From NCBI RefSeq assembly GCF_000737695.1, contig NZ_JPRM01000014.1:62001-126000 (forward strand): a DNA stretch of 64,000 nucleotides, given 5' to 3'. Of the stretch, positions 54,378-62,668 are shown one piece after another; position 1 is the first letter of the stretch; every line of letters starts with the position of its first letter. The notes beneath the pieces were generated by a model. It worked only from the letters and a program-made list of their open reading frames with translations. It searched no databases and was not told the DNA's origin. The stretch is from Flavobacterium hydatis. GTDB taxonomy: Bacteria > Bacteroidota > Bacteroidia > Flavobacteriales > Flavobacteriaceae. The translations under genes and the position numbers were made by a program.

Positions 54378-55007
54378 TTATTCATTGTCGTATTTTGTAA
54401 TGATTAGAACTCCAGGGGTTGGTATTTTTTCCAGTTTGATTATAATTTTAGATTTCTTTTTAAGTTTAAATTCTAAATCTTTATAGCCAATAAATAAAAT
54501 TTTTAATTTATGACCTTTTTGGGCGTCGATTGAAAATTTACCTTCACCATCAGTGTAAATTCCAACTTTGCTTTCTTTAATCATTACAAATGCACCCGGT
54601 AAAGGATTATCGGATTCATCCAATACAATCCCAGAATATTTATTTTTTGTAGATTTAATATTTATAGAATCACCTTGTTGTTTTTTATCTGTTTGTACCT
54701 TGCCTTGAGCTATAGCTGCTTGATTTCCTAATCCTAAAAATACAATCATAGTAGCAGCGGCAATCATCCAAAAAGAATTTTTCTCTTTTGGAGTCATGAT
54801 ATTTCGGTTAAGCTGAGTGTTATTAAAACAACCACATAGGTTATTGTTTTTAGTATATGCTATAAGAATTTCTTTGTCTGATGCTTTTGTAAAATCAATT
54901 ACATTCTTCTGGCAATTGCTGCAAAATCTACCTTTTTCAGTTGGTGTTATTTCTAGCCAGTTTTCGTGGCAAGGCTCCGGAATTGTTATTTTGATATTAT
55001 TTTTCAT
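54378..55007 (-). CDS. CxxC-containing protein with CarboxypepD_reg-like domain, copy 1
   Basis: A 209-residue protein. Residues 1-45 are PEPCHENWLEITPTEKGRFCSNCQKNVIDFTKAS, with C in CHENW and CSNC a zinc-ribbon-like pattern. A transmembrane segment (FWMIAAATMIVFLGLGNQAAIAQ) follows, and residues 120-209 form a carboxypeptidase-regulatory-like beta-sandwich (YSGIVLDESDNPLPGAFVMIKES). The organisation, cytoplasmic Cys cluster plus membrane plus outside sandwich, is known in flavobacteria. It has two adjacent paralogues. Its function is unknown. Confidence 0.75.
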   Translation of the reverse strand: MKNNIKITIPEPCHENWLEITPTEKGRFCSNCQKNVIDFTKASDKEILIAYTKNNNLCGCFNNTQLNRNIMTPKEKNSFWMIAAATMIVFLGLGNQAAIAQGKVQTDKKQQGDSINIKSTKNKYSGIVLDESDNPLPGAFVMIKESKVGIYTDGEGKFSIDAQKGHKLKILFIGYKDLEFKLKKKSKIIIKLEKIPTPGVLIITKYDNE

Positions 55008-55103
55008 TTTAATTCGGAAATTATAGGTGTAGACTTTCTTGTTATGTCTTGTTTTTACAAGTTTTAAAAATAGGGATTATTGATAAGAATCAATTCTATT
55101 TAT

Positions 55104-55135
55104 AAAAAAAACCGAGTTACAAACTCGGTTTTTTA
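55104..55135. terminator. Bidirectional terminator
   Basis: AAACCGAGTT, short loop, AACTCGGTTT, with A- and T-runs outside. It separates copies 1 and 2 of the paralogue series. Confidence 0.8.
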
Positions 55136-55147
55136 TGTCTTTTATTT

Positions 55148-55816
55148 TTAAAATTCTATGTATTCGTCTTCTGGATTTCTTATGATTATTGCACCAAGCG
55201 TAATTATCATTTCATCTTTAGAGGCAGTAGTTTTCTTTAAATTTATTTTAATTTTTGGGTTATGGGTAAGTTTGAATTCTACATTATCATAAGTAAGATA
55301 AGATACTTGTAATATATCTCCTTTTTTTGCCTTTATAGAGAATTTGCCATCAAAATCAGAATCTATATTTTTTCCTTTTATCTTTATGGATGCTCCAGGC
55401 ATTGGTAGTTTTTCTTCGTCATAAACGGTTCCGGTATATGTAATTTCGTCATTATTATCAACAGAAATTGTGTCATTATGTTTTATATCGGTTTGTTCTG
55501 TTTTTATAGTTTCTTGTGCTTTTGCACTCTGATTACCTAATCCTAAAAAGGTAATTACAGATGCCGCAGCCATCGCCCAATAAGAGTTTTTCTCTTTTGG
55601 AGTTGTGATATTTCTGTTAAGTTGTGTACTATTAAAACGACCACATAAGGTATTATTCTTAGTATATGCTAATAGAATTTCTCTATCTGATGCTTTTGTA
55701 AAATCAATTACATCCTTTTGGCAATTGCTGCAAAACCGACCTTTTTCGGTTGGTGTCATTTCTAGCCAATTTTCGTGGCAAGGCTCGGGAATCGTTATTT
55801 TGATATTATTTTTCAT
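55148..55816 (-). CDS. CxxC-containing protein with CarboxypepD_reg-like domain, copy 2
   Basis: I place the start at the ATG 55816 (MKNNIKITIPEPCHENW) because it aligns exactly with the other two copies; an upstream ATG at 55846 adds 10 residues. The N-terminal Cys cluster, membrane segment and sandwich (YTGTVYDEEKLPMPGASIKIKG) are conserved. The C-terminal tail (KKTTASKDEMIITLGAIIIR) differs from copy 1. Part of a tandem series, each on the minus strand. Confidence 0.75.
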   Translation of the reverse strand: MKNNIKITIPEPCHENWLEMTPTEKGRFCSNCQKDVIDFTKASDREILLAYTKNNTLCGRFNSTQLNRNITTPKEKNSYWAMAAASVITFLGLGNQSAKAQETIKTEQTDIKHNDTISVDNNDEITYTGTVYDEEKLPMPGASIKIKGKNIDSDFDGKFSIKAKKGDILQVSYLTYDNVEFKLTHNPKIKINLKKTTASKDEMIITLGAIIIRNPEDEYIEF

Positions 55817-55905
55817 TTTAATTTGAATTAAATTTTGATCAGACAAATAATATTACGGGAATACATTTTGTGTGTGTCTAACTTTTATGAGTTTTAAAAA
55901 TGTAT

Positions 55906-56550
55906 TTAATCATCTTCTGTTTTTACAGTAACGACTTCTCCTATAAAATAATAATTTTTCATTATTGGTTTAATTTTGAGATCATTTTCAAGTTTAAATT
56001 CGGTGGTTGAAAAATCTTCATGCTGAAATATTAAAACAGCTCCTTTTTTTGCCTTTATTGTAAATTCTCCGTCAAAATTAGTTTTGGTTTCAATTTTGGT
56101 TCGTTTTACTTTAACATTAGCATCTGTTATTGGGTTGTTTCGAGAATCATATAAAGTTCCTGTATAGGTTATGAGGTCTTTTTTAGATTTAGCCTTTATA
56201 TTCTCTTTAAGTTGTTTGCGGTCTGTCTGTTCTGTTTTTGCTTTTTCTTGTGCTCTTGTTGTTTGATTACCTAATCCTAAAAATGTAATTACAGATGCAG
56301 CAGCAATCATCCAAAAAGAGTTTTTCTCTTTTGGAGTTGTGATATTTCGGTTAAGTTGCGTGCTATTAAAACGACCACATAAGGTATTATTCTTAGTATA
56401 TGACATAAGAATTTCTCTGTCTGATGCTTTTGTAAAATCAATTACATTCTTCTGGCAATTGCTGCAAAATCTACCTTTTTCAGATGGTGTCATTTCTAGC
56501 CAATTTTCATGGCAAGGCTTCGGAATTGTTATTTTGATATTATTTTTCAT
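55906..56550 (-). CDS. CxxC-containing protein with CarboxypepD_reg-like domain, copy 3
   Basis: A 214-residue protein with the same three-part layout: MKNNIKITIPKPCHENWLEM, a membrane segment (FWMIAAASVITFLGLGNQ) and a sandwich (ITYTGTLYDSRNNPITDANVKVKR). The C-terminal part beyond the sandwich is distinct again. It is the first of the three copies in transcription order. The first 90 residues are far more alike among copies than the rest. Confidence 0.75.
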   Translation of the reverse strand: MKNNIKITIPKPCHENWLEMTPSEKGRFCSNCQKNVIDFTKASDREILMSYTKNNTLCGRFNSTQLNRNITTPKEKNSFWMIAAASVITFLGLGNQTTRAQEKAKTEQTDRKQLKENIKAKSKKDLITYTGTLYDSRNNPITDANVKVKRTKIETKTNFDGEFTIKAKKGAVLIFQHEDFSTTEFKLENDLKIKPIMKNYYFIGEVVTVKTEDD

Positions 56551-56868
56551 TTTACTTCAAAAATTATAGCTGTACACTTTCTTGTTGCGTCTTGCTTTTA
56601 CAAGTTTAAAAATAGGAATTAATTGATAAGGATTTGATTATTTTTTTAAAATAATTAGAATTTAATTGGTATTGATAGAATGTTATACTGTCTGGATTAA
56701 TTAGAATTTGACTCAGATTATCTTAGGCTAATAGTATCTTATCCGATTTTGTTTTTGAGGTATTCTTTTAGGTAAAACATTGGTTGTCATCTTCTTTTAT
56801 TCTTTTTATTTGTAACAAATCAGGTATAAATAGTCTTTCATTTTTAATCTTTAAAAAAAACAATAATT

Positions 56869-57195
56869 ATGCAAACAGAATTTTTAGTGTCAATATTTTT
56901 ATTCTTTGTTTCAATGTTATTAATGCTTTTTCCGCCCAAAAATATTAATCGTTTTTATGGTTATAGAACTAAGAAATCGATGAAAAATATTGAGAATTGG
57001 AATTTTTTAAATCATTTTGCTTCAATTGCATTTTTTGTAATCTCGGTATGTAATATTATTGGTTTTTGTGTAGCATCGCTATTTGTAGATGAAGTAAACA
57101 AAAAGGTTTTTGCAATAATTTTATTAGCTGAATTAGCCTTGCTGTTTTTTGTTACGGAAAGGAAATTATCAGAATATGAAAAAATTAAATTATAA
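56869..57195 (+). CDS. SdpI-like membrane protein
   Basis: A 108-residue protein with three hydrophobic segments (LVSIFLFFVSMLLMLF, FASIAFFVISVCNIIGFCVASLF and VFAIILLAELALLFFV) and the PPKNINRFYGYRTKKSMKNIENWNF signature of SdpI-family proteins (the tripled Tyr/Arg loop of SdpI/YhfL proteins). SdpI gives immunity to the SdpC toxin in Bacillus; here it is likely a general small membrane protein. Confidence 0.7.
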   Translation: MQTEFLVSIFLFFVSMLLMLFPPKNINRFYGYRTKKSMKNIENWNFLNHFASIAFFVISVCNIIGFCVASLFVDEVNKKVFAIILLAELALLFFVTERKLSEYEKIKL

Positions 57196-57384
57196 AAGCT
57201 AAAGATGTTGTAGTAACAATATTTTTGCATTCGTATTTTATCGTATTTATGAGAACTATTCGTTTTTTTCGGGAACGAAATAATACGGTTGAGGTCTGAA
57301 AAATGACCTTTCAGTCGTTTTAAAAACAATTTAAGTGGTTAATTAAGGAATTTTACTTTTATAATTGTTTAAAATGATATAACT

Positions 57385-58218
57385 ATGAGCTCACCACTTA
57401 CTATTATTGCTGCTACAAATTTTTCTGATATAGCAAATAACGCTGTTGCTTATGCAGCGGGACTTGCAAAAGCTACAAGTGCCAAACTTGTTTTGTTTAA
57501 TTCTTTTTCTTTGAGTTTACATAGCTCTAATGCGCATATTACAGCTGAAGCTATGCAAAAGCAAATTGAAAAAGCTACCGAAAAACTAGAGGCTTTTGGA
57601 AAAGAAATTTCAAATCTTTATGCTATTGAGGTAAGTAGTTTCTGTAAATATTCTTTTCTTGAGGATCAGCTTGTTTCGATAATTGAAGATACTAATGCTG
57701 AACTAGTTGTCATGGGAATGGCAGAACGGTCTTTTGAGCAGGAATTATTAGGAAATTCGACAACTTCGGTAATAAAAAATCTAAATATACCAGTATTGGC
57801 AGTTCCTAAAAATGCTCGTTTTCATAACATACAAAAAATACTTTATGCTTGTGACACTTTAAGTTTCTCTTCTATAAAAAGATTTAGCTGGTTAAAAGAT
57901 TTAGTAGGGAATCTGGGAGCAGAGCTAGAGTTCTTTAGCGTAGATCAAAAAATAGATGATCTTAAGCAGGAGCAAGGGGTACAGCTATTAAATTCTTCGC
58001 TTGAAGAAGAGTTTAAAGAAGTTAAATATATTTATAAGACTGTGAAATCTAATGCTGTAATTAATGAGATCCAGAAAGAAATCAAGAATTATAATGCAGA
58101 TATTTTAGTAATGGTACCACAAAGGTATGGTTTTTGGGATTCTTTAGTTCATAAAAGTAAAACCAGAATCATGGCAGCAGGTTTAGATATACCCCTATTA
58201 TCTTTCCCTAATTTCTGA
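57385..58218 (+). CDS. Universal stress protein, two Usp domains
   Basis: A 277-residue protein of two similar Usp domains (residues 1-145 and about 150-277). The first has the GMAERSFEQELLGNSTTSVIKN motif, consistent with the Gly-rich ATP-binding loop, and ends PVLAVPKN. The second lacks a clear loop (ILVMVPQRYGFWDSLVHKSKTRIM). Usp proteins respond to stress and starvation in many bacteria. It is followed by the ketosynthase gene. Confidence 0.85.
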   Translation: MSSPLTIIAATNFSDIANNAVAYAAGLAKATSAKLVLFNSFSLSLHSSNAHITAEAMQKQIEKATEKLEAFGKEISNLYAIEVSSFCKYSFLEDQLVSIIEDTNAELVVMGMAERSFEQELLGNSTTSVIKNLNIPVLAVPKNARFHNIQKILYACDTLSFSSIKRFSWLKDLVGNLGAELEFFSVDQKIDDLKQEQGVQLLNSSLEEEFKEVKYIYKTVKSNAVINEIQKEIKNYNADILVMVPQRYGFWDSLVHKSKTRIMAAGLDIPLLSFPNF

Positions 58219-58272
58219 TGATATTTTTATTTTATATAAAAAGCAAAGAAATAACAACATAATCGATTAAAA

Positions 58273-59319
58273 ATGAATGCAACAATTACGGCTATAGGTG
58301 GCTTTGTACCGACTTCTATACTAAGTAATGAGATGATATCTAAAACGGTTGACACAACTGTTGAATGGATTGAAAAGAGAACTGGAATAAAAGAACGTAG
58401 ACTAGCTACTAGCAAAGATCAAGCAACTTCAGACCTTGCTTGTGCTGCAATTGAAAATTTATTGCAAAACTATGATGTTGACCCAAAAGAAATTGATGGA
58501 TTACTGCTGGCAACGGCAACTCCTGACCATCTTTTGACTCCTACAGCAAGTAAATTATGCGAAATAAGTGGACTAACTAATGCATTTGGCCTTGATCTTA
58601 ACGCTGCTTGTAGTGGTTTTTTGTACGCGCTAGAAGTAGGTGCAAGCATGATTGAAAGTGGTCGATACGAAAAAATCATTGTGGTTGGTGCTGATAAAAT
58701 GAGCTCAATTGTAGATTATGAAGATCGCAATACCTGTATTCTTTTTGGAGATGGAGCAGGGGCAGTTCTTCTGGAAAAAACAGACTTAGAGTATGGAATG
58801 ATGAAAAGCATCTTGCGTACTGATGGTAGCGGAACATCGGCATTATTAGTACCTGGAGGTGGCTCTAAGCTTCCTGCTACTGTAGGAAGTATTGTAAACC
58901 GAGATCATTATATTAAGCAAGAAGGAGCTTTTGTATTTAAAAGAGCTGTAGAATCTATGAGTAGCGTTTCTCAAGATGTTCTTGCTAGTAATAATTTAAG
59001 CGTAGAAGATGTTGATTGGGTTGTGCCACATCAGGCTAATCTAAGGATTATTAATGCTGTAAGCGAAAGTTTAGGTATTGGTGCAGAAAAAGTTAAGGTG
59101 AATATTGATAAATATGGTAATACAACATCGGCGACAATTCCGTTATGTCTTTGGGATTTTGCTGCTGATTTTAAAGTAGGTCAAAACATATTAATCACCA
59201 CTTTTGGAGCTGGTTTTTCGTGGGGAGCGACTTGTATAAAATGGGGAGTGATGAGAAAACAAAAAACTACAAAATCTTTAAAAAACGATAAAAAATCAGA
59301 ATATGCTATAACGCATTAA
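58273..59319 (+). CDS. 3-oxoacyl-ACP synthase III-like ketosynthase
   Basis: A 348-residue protein of the FabH fold. The catalytic triad is in place: C113 (DLNAACSGFLY), H253 (VVPHQANLRI) and N283 (KYGNTTSATIP). It condenses an acyl-CoA starter with malonyl-ACP. A basic C-terminal tail (KQKTTKSLKNDKKSEYAITH) is an addition to the usual length. It is followed at 60 bp by a sensor kinase and then an RND operon, so it may work in a specialised lipid or secondary-metabolite setting and not general fatty-acid synthesis. Confidence 0.85.
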   Translation: MNATITAIGGFVPTSILSNEMISKTVDTTVEWIEKRTGIKERRLATSKDQATSDLACAAIENLLQNYDVDPKEIDGLLLATATPDHLLTPTASKLCEISGLTNAFGLDLNAACSGFLYALEVGASMIESGRYEKIIVVGADKMSSIVDYEDRNTCILFGDGAGAVLLEKTDLEYGMMKSILRTDGSGTSALLVPGGGSKLPATVGSIVNRDHYIKQEGAFVFKRAVESMSSVSQDVLASNNLSVEDVDWVVPHQANLRIINAVSESLGIGAEKVKVNIDKYGNTTSATIPLCLWDFAADFKVGQNILITTFGAGFSWGATCIKWGVMRKQKTTKSLKNDKKSEYAITH

Positions 59320-59379
59320 TAGAGAGATTTTAATTACAACACTAATTTTTTAATACAACAACTGTTCTTATACTAGCTT

Positions 59380-60474
59380 ATGAATTCAAAGACACTAAAT
59401 AAAACCAACGGTAAGAATTTTTTCTATAAATATTATAGAATCATAGTAATACCAGTCGTTTTTTTAGTGTACTTGTCTTCATATTTTTTCTTAAATCCTT
59501 ATCGAAATTTCGATGAAGGTTCTTTTTTAGATTTAGATTGGACTCATGATGTGTCCTTAATTCTGGTGTATTGTGCAATCCTCACTGAAATAAGTCTTTT
59601 TGTAGGACGTACTCTAAATCACTGGATTAGTTGGGAACAAAAGCCTATTTTTAGAGCCTTTGTGCAATTTTTGTTTCTCATTATAGGGAACATTCTTTTA
59701 AATTATCTGTTCTCTTTTTTATGGAATTTTTTTTACCCCGAGGTACCATTAAAAGAAAGCGAACTTCTTATTATATGGCAATCCTATTTAATGGCAGCTA
59801 TATTATCCCTTTTTATAAGTTTTATTCATACGAGTATATTTTTGCTTAATAGATGGCGTGTAACTTCTGAGGAAGCTGCTGAGCTTAAAATTAAGGCTTC
59901 TCAACTGCAGGAAGCTGTAACAAGATCTGAATTAGAGTCTTTAAAATTGCAGCTTGATCCCCATTTTACGTTTAATAATTTTAGTACTCTTACCGAATTA
60001 ATTCATGAAGACCCACTCTCGGCAGCTTCATTTTTAGAGAATATCACAAAGGTTTATCGTTATATGATTTCAAACCTTAATAAAGACACTATTACAGTAA
60101 GAGAAGAAATAGAATTTTTGAATGCTTATTTTTATCTTTTAAAGAAACGTCTTGGCGATAAGGTCGAGTTAAAACTACAAGTTAATGCAATTTGTATGGA
60201 GTTACATTTACCGCCTTTAACACTGCAATTATTGGTAGAAAACGCTGTAAAACATAACGTAGCTACATTGTCTAATCCGCTTATAATTTCTATTTATTCG
60301 GATGTTGGAGATGTTGTTGTAAGGAATAATTTGCAACCTACATCGGGCAAAAGTTTTGTCTCTACAGGTGTTGGGAATAAAAATATTGAATTTAGATATA
60401 AAATATTATCTGATCGAATGCCTGTTTTTTCTGAGTCTAATGGGTTTTATTGTGTTCGTTTACCTTTAATATAA
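59380..60474 (+). CDS. LytS-type sensor histidine kinase
   Basis: A 364-residue protein with four transmembrane segments in the first 155 residues, then a short coiled coil and the His-kinase box LQLDPHFTFNN with H195. The ATP-binding region follows (LVENAVKHNV, FVSTGVGNKNIEFR). It belongs to the LytS/YehU-type kinases. It pairs with the LytTR regulator that starts 5 bp downstream. Confidence 0.9.
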   Translation: MNSKTLNKTNGKNFFYKYYRIIVIPVVFLVYLSSYFFLNPYRNFDEGSFLDLDWTHDVSLILVYCAILTEISLFVGRTLNHWISWEQKPIFRAFVQFLFLIIGNILLNYLFSFLWNFFYPEVPLKESELLIIWQSYLMAAILSLFISFIHTSIFLLNRWRVTSEEAAELKIKASQLQEAVTRSELESLKLQLDPHFTFNNFSTLTELIHEDPLSAASFLENITKVYRYMISNLNKDTITVREEIEFLNAYFYLLKKRLGDKVELKLQVNAICMELHLPPLTLQLLVENAVKHNVATLSNPLIISIYSDVGDVVVRNNLQPTSGKSFVSTGVGNKNIEFRYKILSDRMPVFSESNGFYCVRLPLI

Positions 60475-60478
60475 TAAT

Positions 60479-61234
60479 ATGAAAATTTTAATTGTAGAAG
60501 ACGAAAGTATCAATGCCAATCGTCTTAAAAGATTATTGGAAGAATTGGAACCAGATTGTAAAATTCTTGATATTATAGATACAGTTCAAGGCACAGTAAC
60601 ATGGCTGAATACTAATGCCATGCCCGATTTAATTACAATGGATATTCGTCTGGCAGACGGTATAAGCTTTTCAATTTTTGAAGAGGTAAAAATTACTTGC
60701 CCTATCATATTTACCACTGCTTATGATGAATATGCGGTAAGAGCTTTTAAGGTAAATAGTATTGATTACTTAATGAAGCCTATTGAAAAGAATGAGCTTC
60801 AGGATGCCTTAACTAAATTTAAGTCTTTGGCAAAAACTAATCATAATACGGAGGATATTGCAGGAATTCTTAAAGGTTTTATGAATAAACCATCCTTTAG
60901 ATTACGTTTTTTAGTTACTTACCGAGACGGATATAAAAGTGTAGATGTTACCGACATTGATTTTATATATTCGGAATTTAAAACGTCGCATCTTTTTCTT
61001 AAAAATGGCACTATTATAGCAATTCCACAAACGATGGAAGAGCTTGAAGAGGAACTAAATCCAGATATTTTTTTTAGAGCCAACAGGCAATTTTTTATAC
61101 GTGCTCAAAGCATAAAATCTATTTCTAATTACTTTAATGCTAAGCTTAAAATTCTACTTTACGGAGATTCTGAACGTGAGGTAATCATTAGCCGAGAAAA
61201 AGCACCTTTTTTTAAGCAATGGATGGATCGCTAA
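60479..61234 (+). CDS. LytTR-type response regulator
   Basis: A 251-residue protein. The receiver domain has acidic residues E7/D8, phospho-acceptor D55 (LITMDIRLAD), T in TTAYDEY and K in YLMKPIE. The C-terminal LytTR domain (YKSVDVTDIDFIYSEFKTSHLFLKNG, FFRANRQFFIR) binds DNA. With the kinase upstream it likely controls the adjacent RND operon, but no target site was identified. Confidence 0.9.
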   Translation: MKILIVEDESINANRLKRLLEELEPDCKILDIIDTVQGTVTWLNTNAMPDLITMDIRLADGISFSIFEEVKITCPIIFTTAYDEYAVRAFKVNSIDYLMKPIEKNELQDALTKFKSLAKTNHNTEDIAGILKGFMNKPSFRLRFLVTYRDGYKSVDVTDIDFIYSEFKTSHLFLKNGTIIAIPQTMEELEEELNPDIFFRANRQFFIRAQSIKSISNYFNAKLKILLYGDSEREVIISREKAPFFKQWMDR

Positions 61235-61289
61235 TACCTCTAAAGATATACGTTACGTATTAATTTTATCAATACTGAACTTTTTACTA

Positions 61290-61333
61290 CCGGATTATTG
61301 TCATTTGTGGAATGATAATAATCCGGTTTTTTT
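61290..61333 (+). terminator. Strong intrinsic terminator
   Basis: A 16-bp stem (CCGGATTATT and AATAATCCGG as outer arms) with one mismatch, then eight T. It lies 56 bp after the response regulator. Confidence 0.85.
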
Positions 61334-61501
61334 ATTATTGAATCTTTCTAACAGAATCCTGAAGGTTCTTTTTTCTTTGGTAACCTACGTATTCGTTTCA
61401 GTATTGAATAATTACGGTTGGGTAATCTTCCAACAATTAAAGAGGGATTTCGGTTGTTATTTTGCCGCCAAATTCGATGTATTCATTCAAAACGAAACAA
61501 A

Positions 61502-62635
61502 ATGACAAAACAGTTTTTCCAGAATAATAAAACACTTAGTAAAATGGTAGTTTTATTGATTATCATTAGCTTTTCTTCGTGCGGAAAAGGTGGAGCGGAA
61601 GCTTTAGAAGCTCCAAAACCAGAAGTAGATTTTTTTCAGGCTAAATCTATAACTGGTGAAGTTGAAAAAAAATACCCAGGAATTATCGAAGGTTCAGTTA
61701 ATGTTGATATTAAGCCTCAGGTTTCAGGATATCTTGAAGCAATTTATGTAAAAGAAGGAGATTACGTAAGCAAAGGACAATCACTTTTTAAAATTAAAGG
61801 AGATGTTTTTGTAGAGCAAGTTAATAATACTCGTGCTGCATATAAGAGCGCATTGGCAAATCTTGCAAATGCTAAATTAGAAATTGAAAAGATTAAACCT
61901 CTTGTGGATGCTAAAGTATATTCGGATATGCAATTAAAAACAGCACAAGCCAATTATGAAGCTGCAGTAGCGCAAGTAGCACAAGCAAAATCGGCTTTGG
62001 GATCTTCACAACTTAACGCTGATTTCTCTTTGATAAAAGCACCAGTGAGCGGTTATATCAGCCGTATTCCTAATCGTGTAGGTAATTTGGTTACCCCTTC
62101 AGATGCTGTTCCATTAACCATACTTTCAGATATTAATACCGTCTTTGTGTATTTCTCTTTGAGTGAAGCTGATTATTTATCTTTTTCTAAAGATTCACAA
62201 TTAAACCAATCTGTAAGTTTGATTTTGGCAGATGATAGTTTGTACGAACATCAGGGTAAACTAGAAGTTGCCAGTGGTAATATTGATCGTACTACGGGAA
62301 CTATTGCATTAAAAGCAATTTTTCCAAATCCAAAAAAACAATTGCGATCAGGAGGTTCAGCAAGAGTTGTATTAAATAGCAGTTTGTCTTCGGTAATTAG
62401 CGTACCAATGGCAAGTGTAAAAGATATACAAGATAAGTTTTTTGTATATGTTTTAAGACAAGGTAACAAAGTAGCAATGGTACCTATTGAAATTACAGGT
62501 AGTGCTGGAGTAAATTATTTTGTAAAAGCAGGTGTAAAATCGGGTGACAAGATTGCATTAAATAGTATTGATGCACTTTATGACAATATGGAAGTAGTTC
62601 CAAAAGTAGCTACAAAAGCGCTAAGCAATAAATAA
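61502..62635 (+). CDS. RND efflux periplasmic adaptor lipoprotein
   Basis: I place the start at ATG 61502 (MTKQFFQNNKTLSKMV); the frame extends to 61418 but that region has no homology signal. The signal peptide ends at the lipobox FSSCGKGG (Cys in the mature terminus). The rest has a lipoyl-like hairpin (VSGYLEAIYVKEGDYVSKGQ), a coiled coil and a beta-barrel (APVSGYISRIPNRVGNLVTP), typical of AcrA/MexA-type adaptors. It bridges the RND pump and an outer-membrane channel. Confidence 0.9.
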   Translation: MTKQFFQNNKTLSKMVVLLIIISFSSCGKGGAEALEAPKPEVDFFQAKSITGEVEKKYPGIIEGSVNVDIKPQVSGYLEAIYVKEGDYVSKGQSLFKIKGDVFVEQVNNTRAAYKSALANLANAKLEIEKIKPLVDAKVYSDMQLKTAQANYEAAVAQVAQAKSALGSSQLNADFSLIKAPVSGYISRIPNRVGNLVTPSDAVPLTILSDINTVFVYFSLSEADYLSFSKDSQLNQSVSLILADDSLYEHQGKLEVASGNIDRTTGTIALKAIFPNPKKQLRSGGSARVVLNSSLSSVISVPMASVKDIQDKFFVYVLRQGNKVAMVPIEITGSAGVNYFVKAGVKSGDKIALNSIDALYDNMEVVPKVATKALSNK

Positions 62636-62668
62636 TTTTTGGTTTTTAATATAAAATAACATTTTTCC

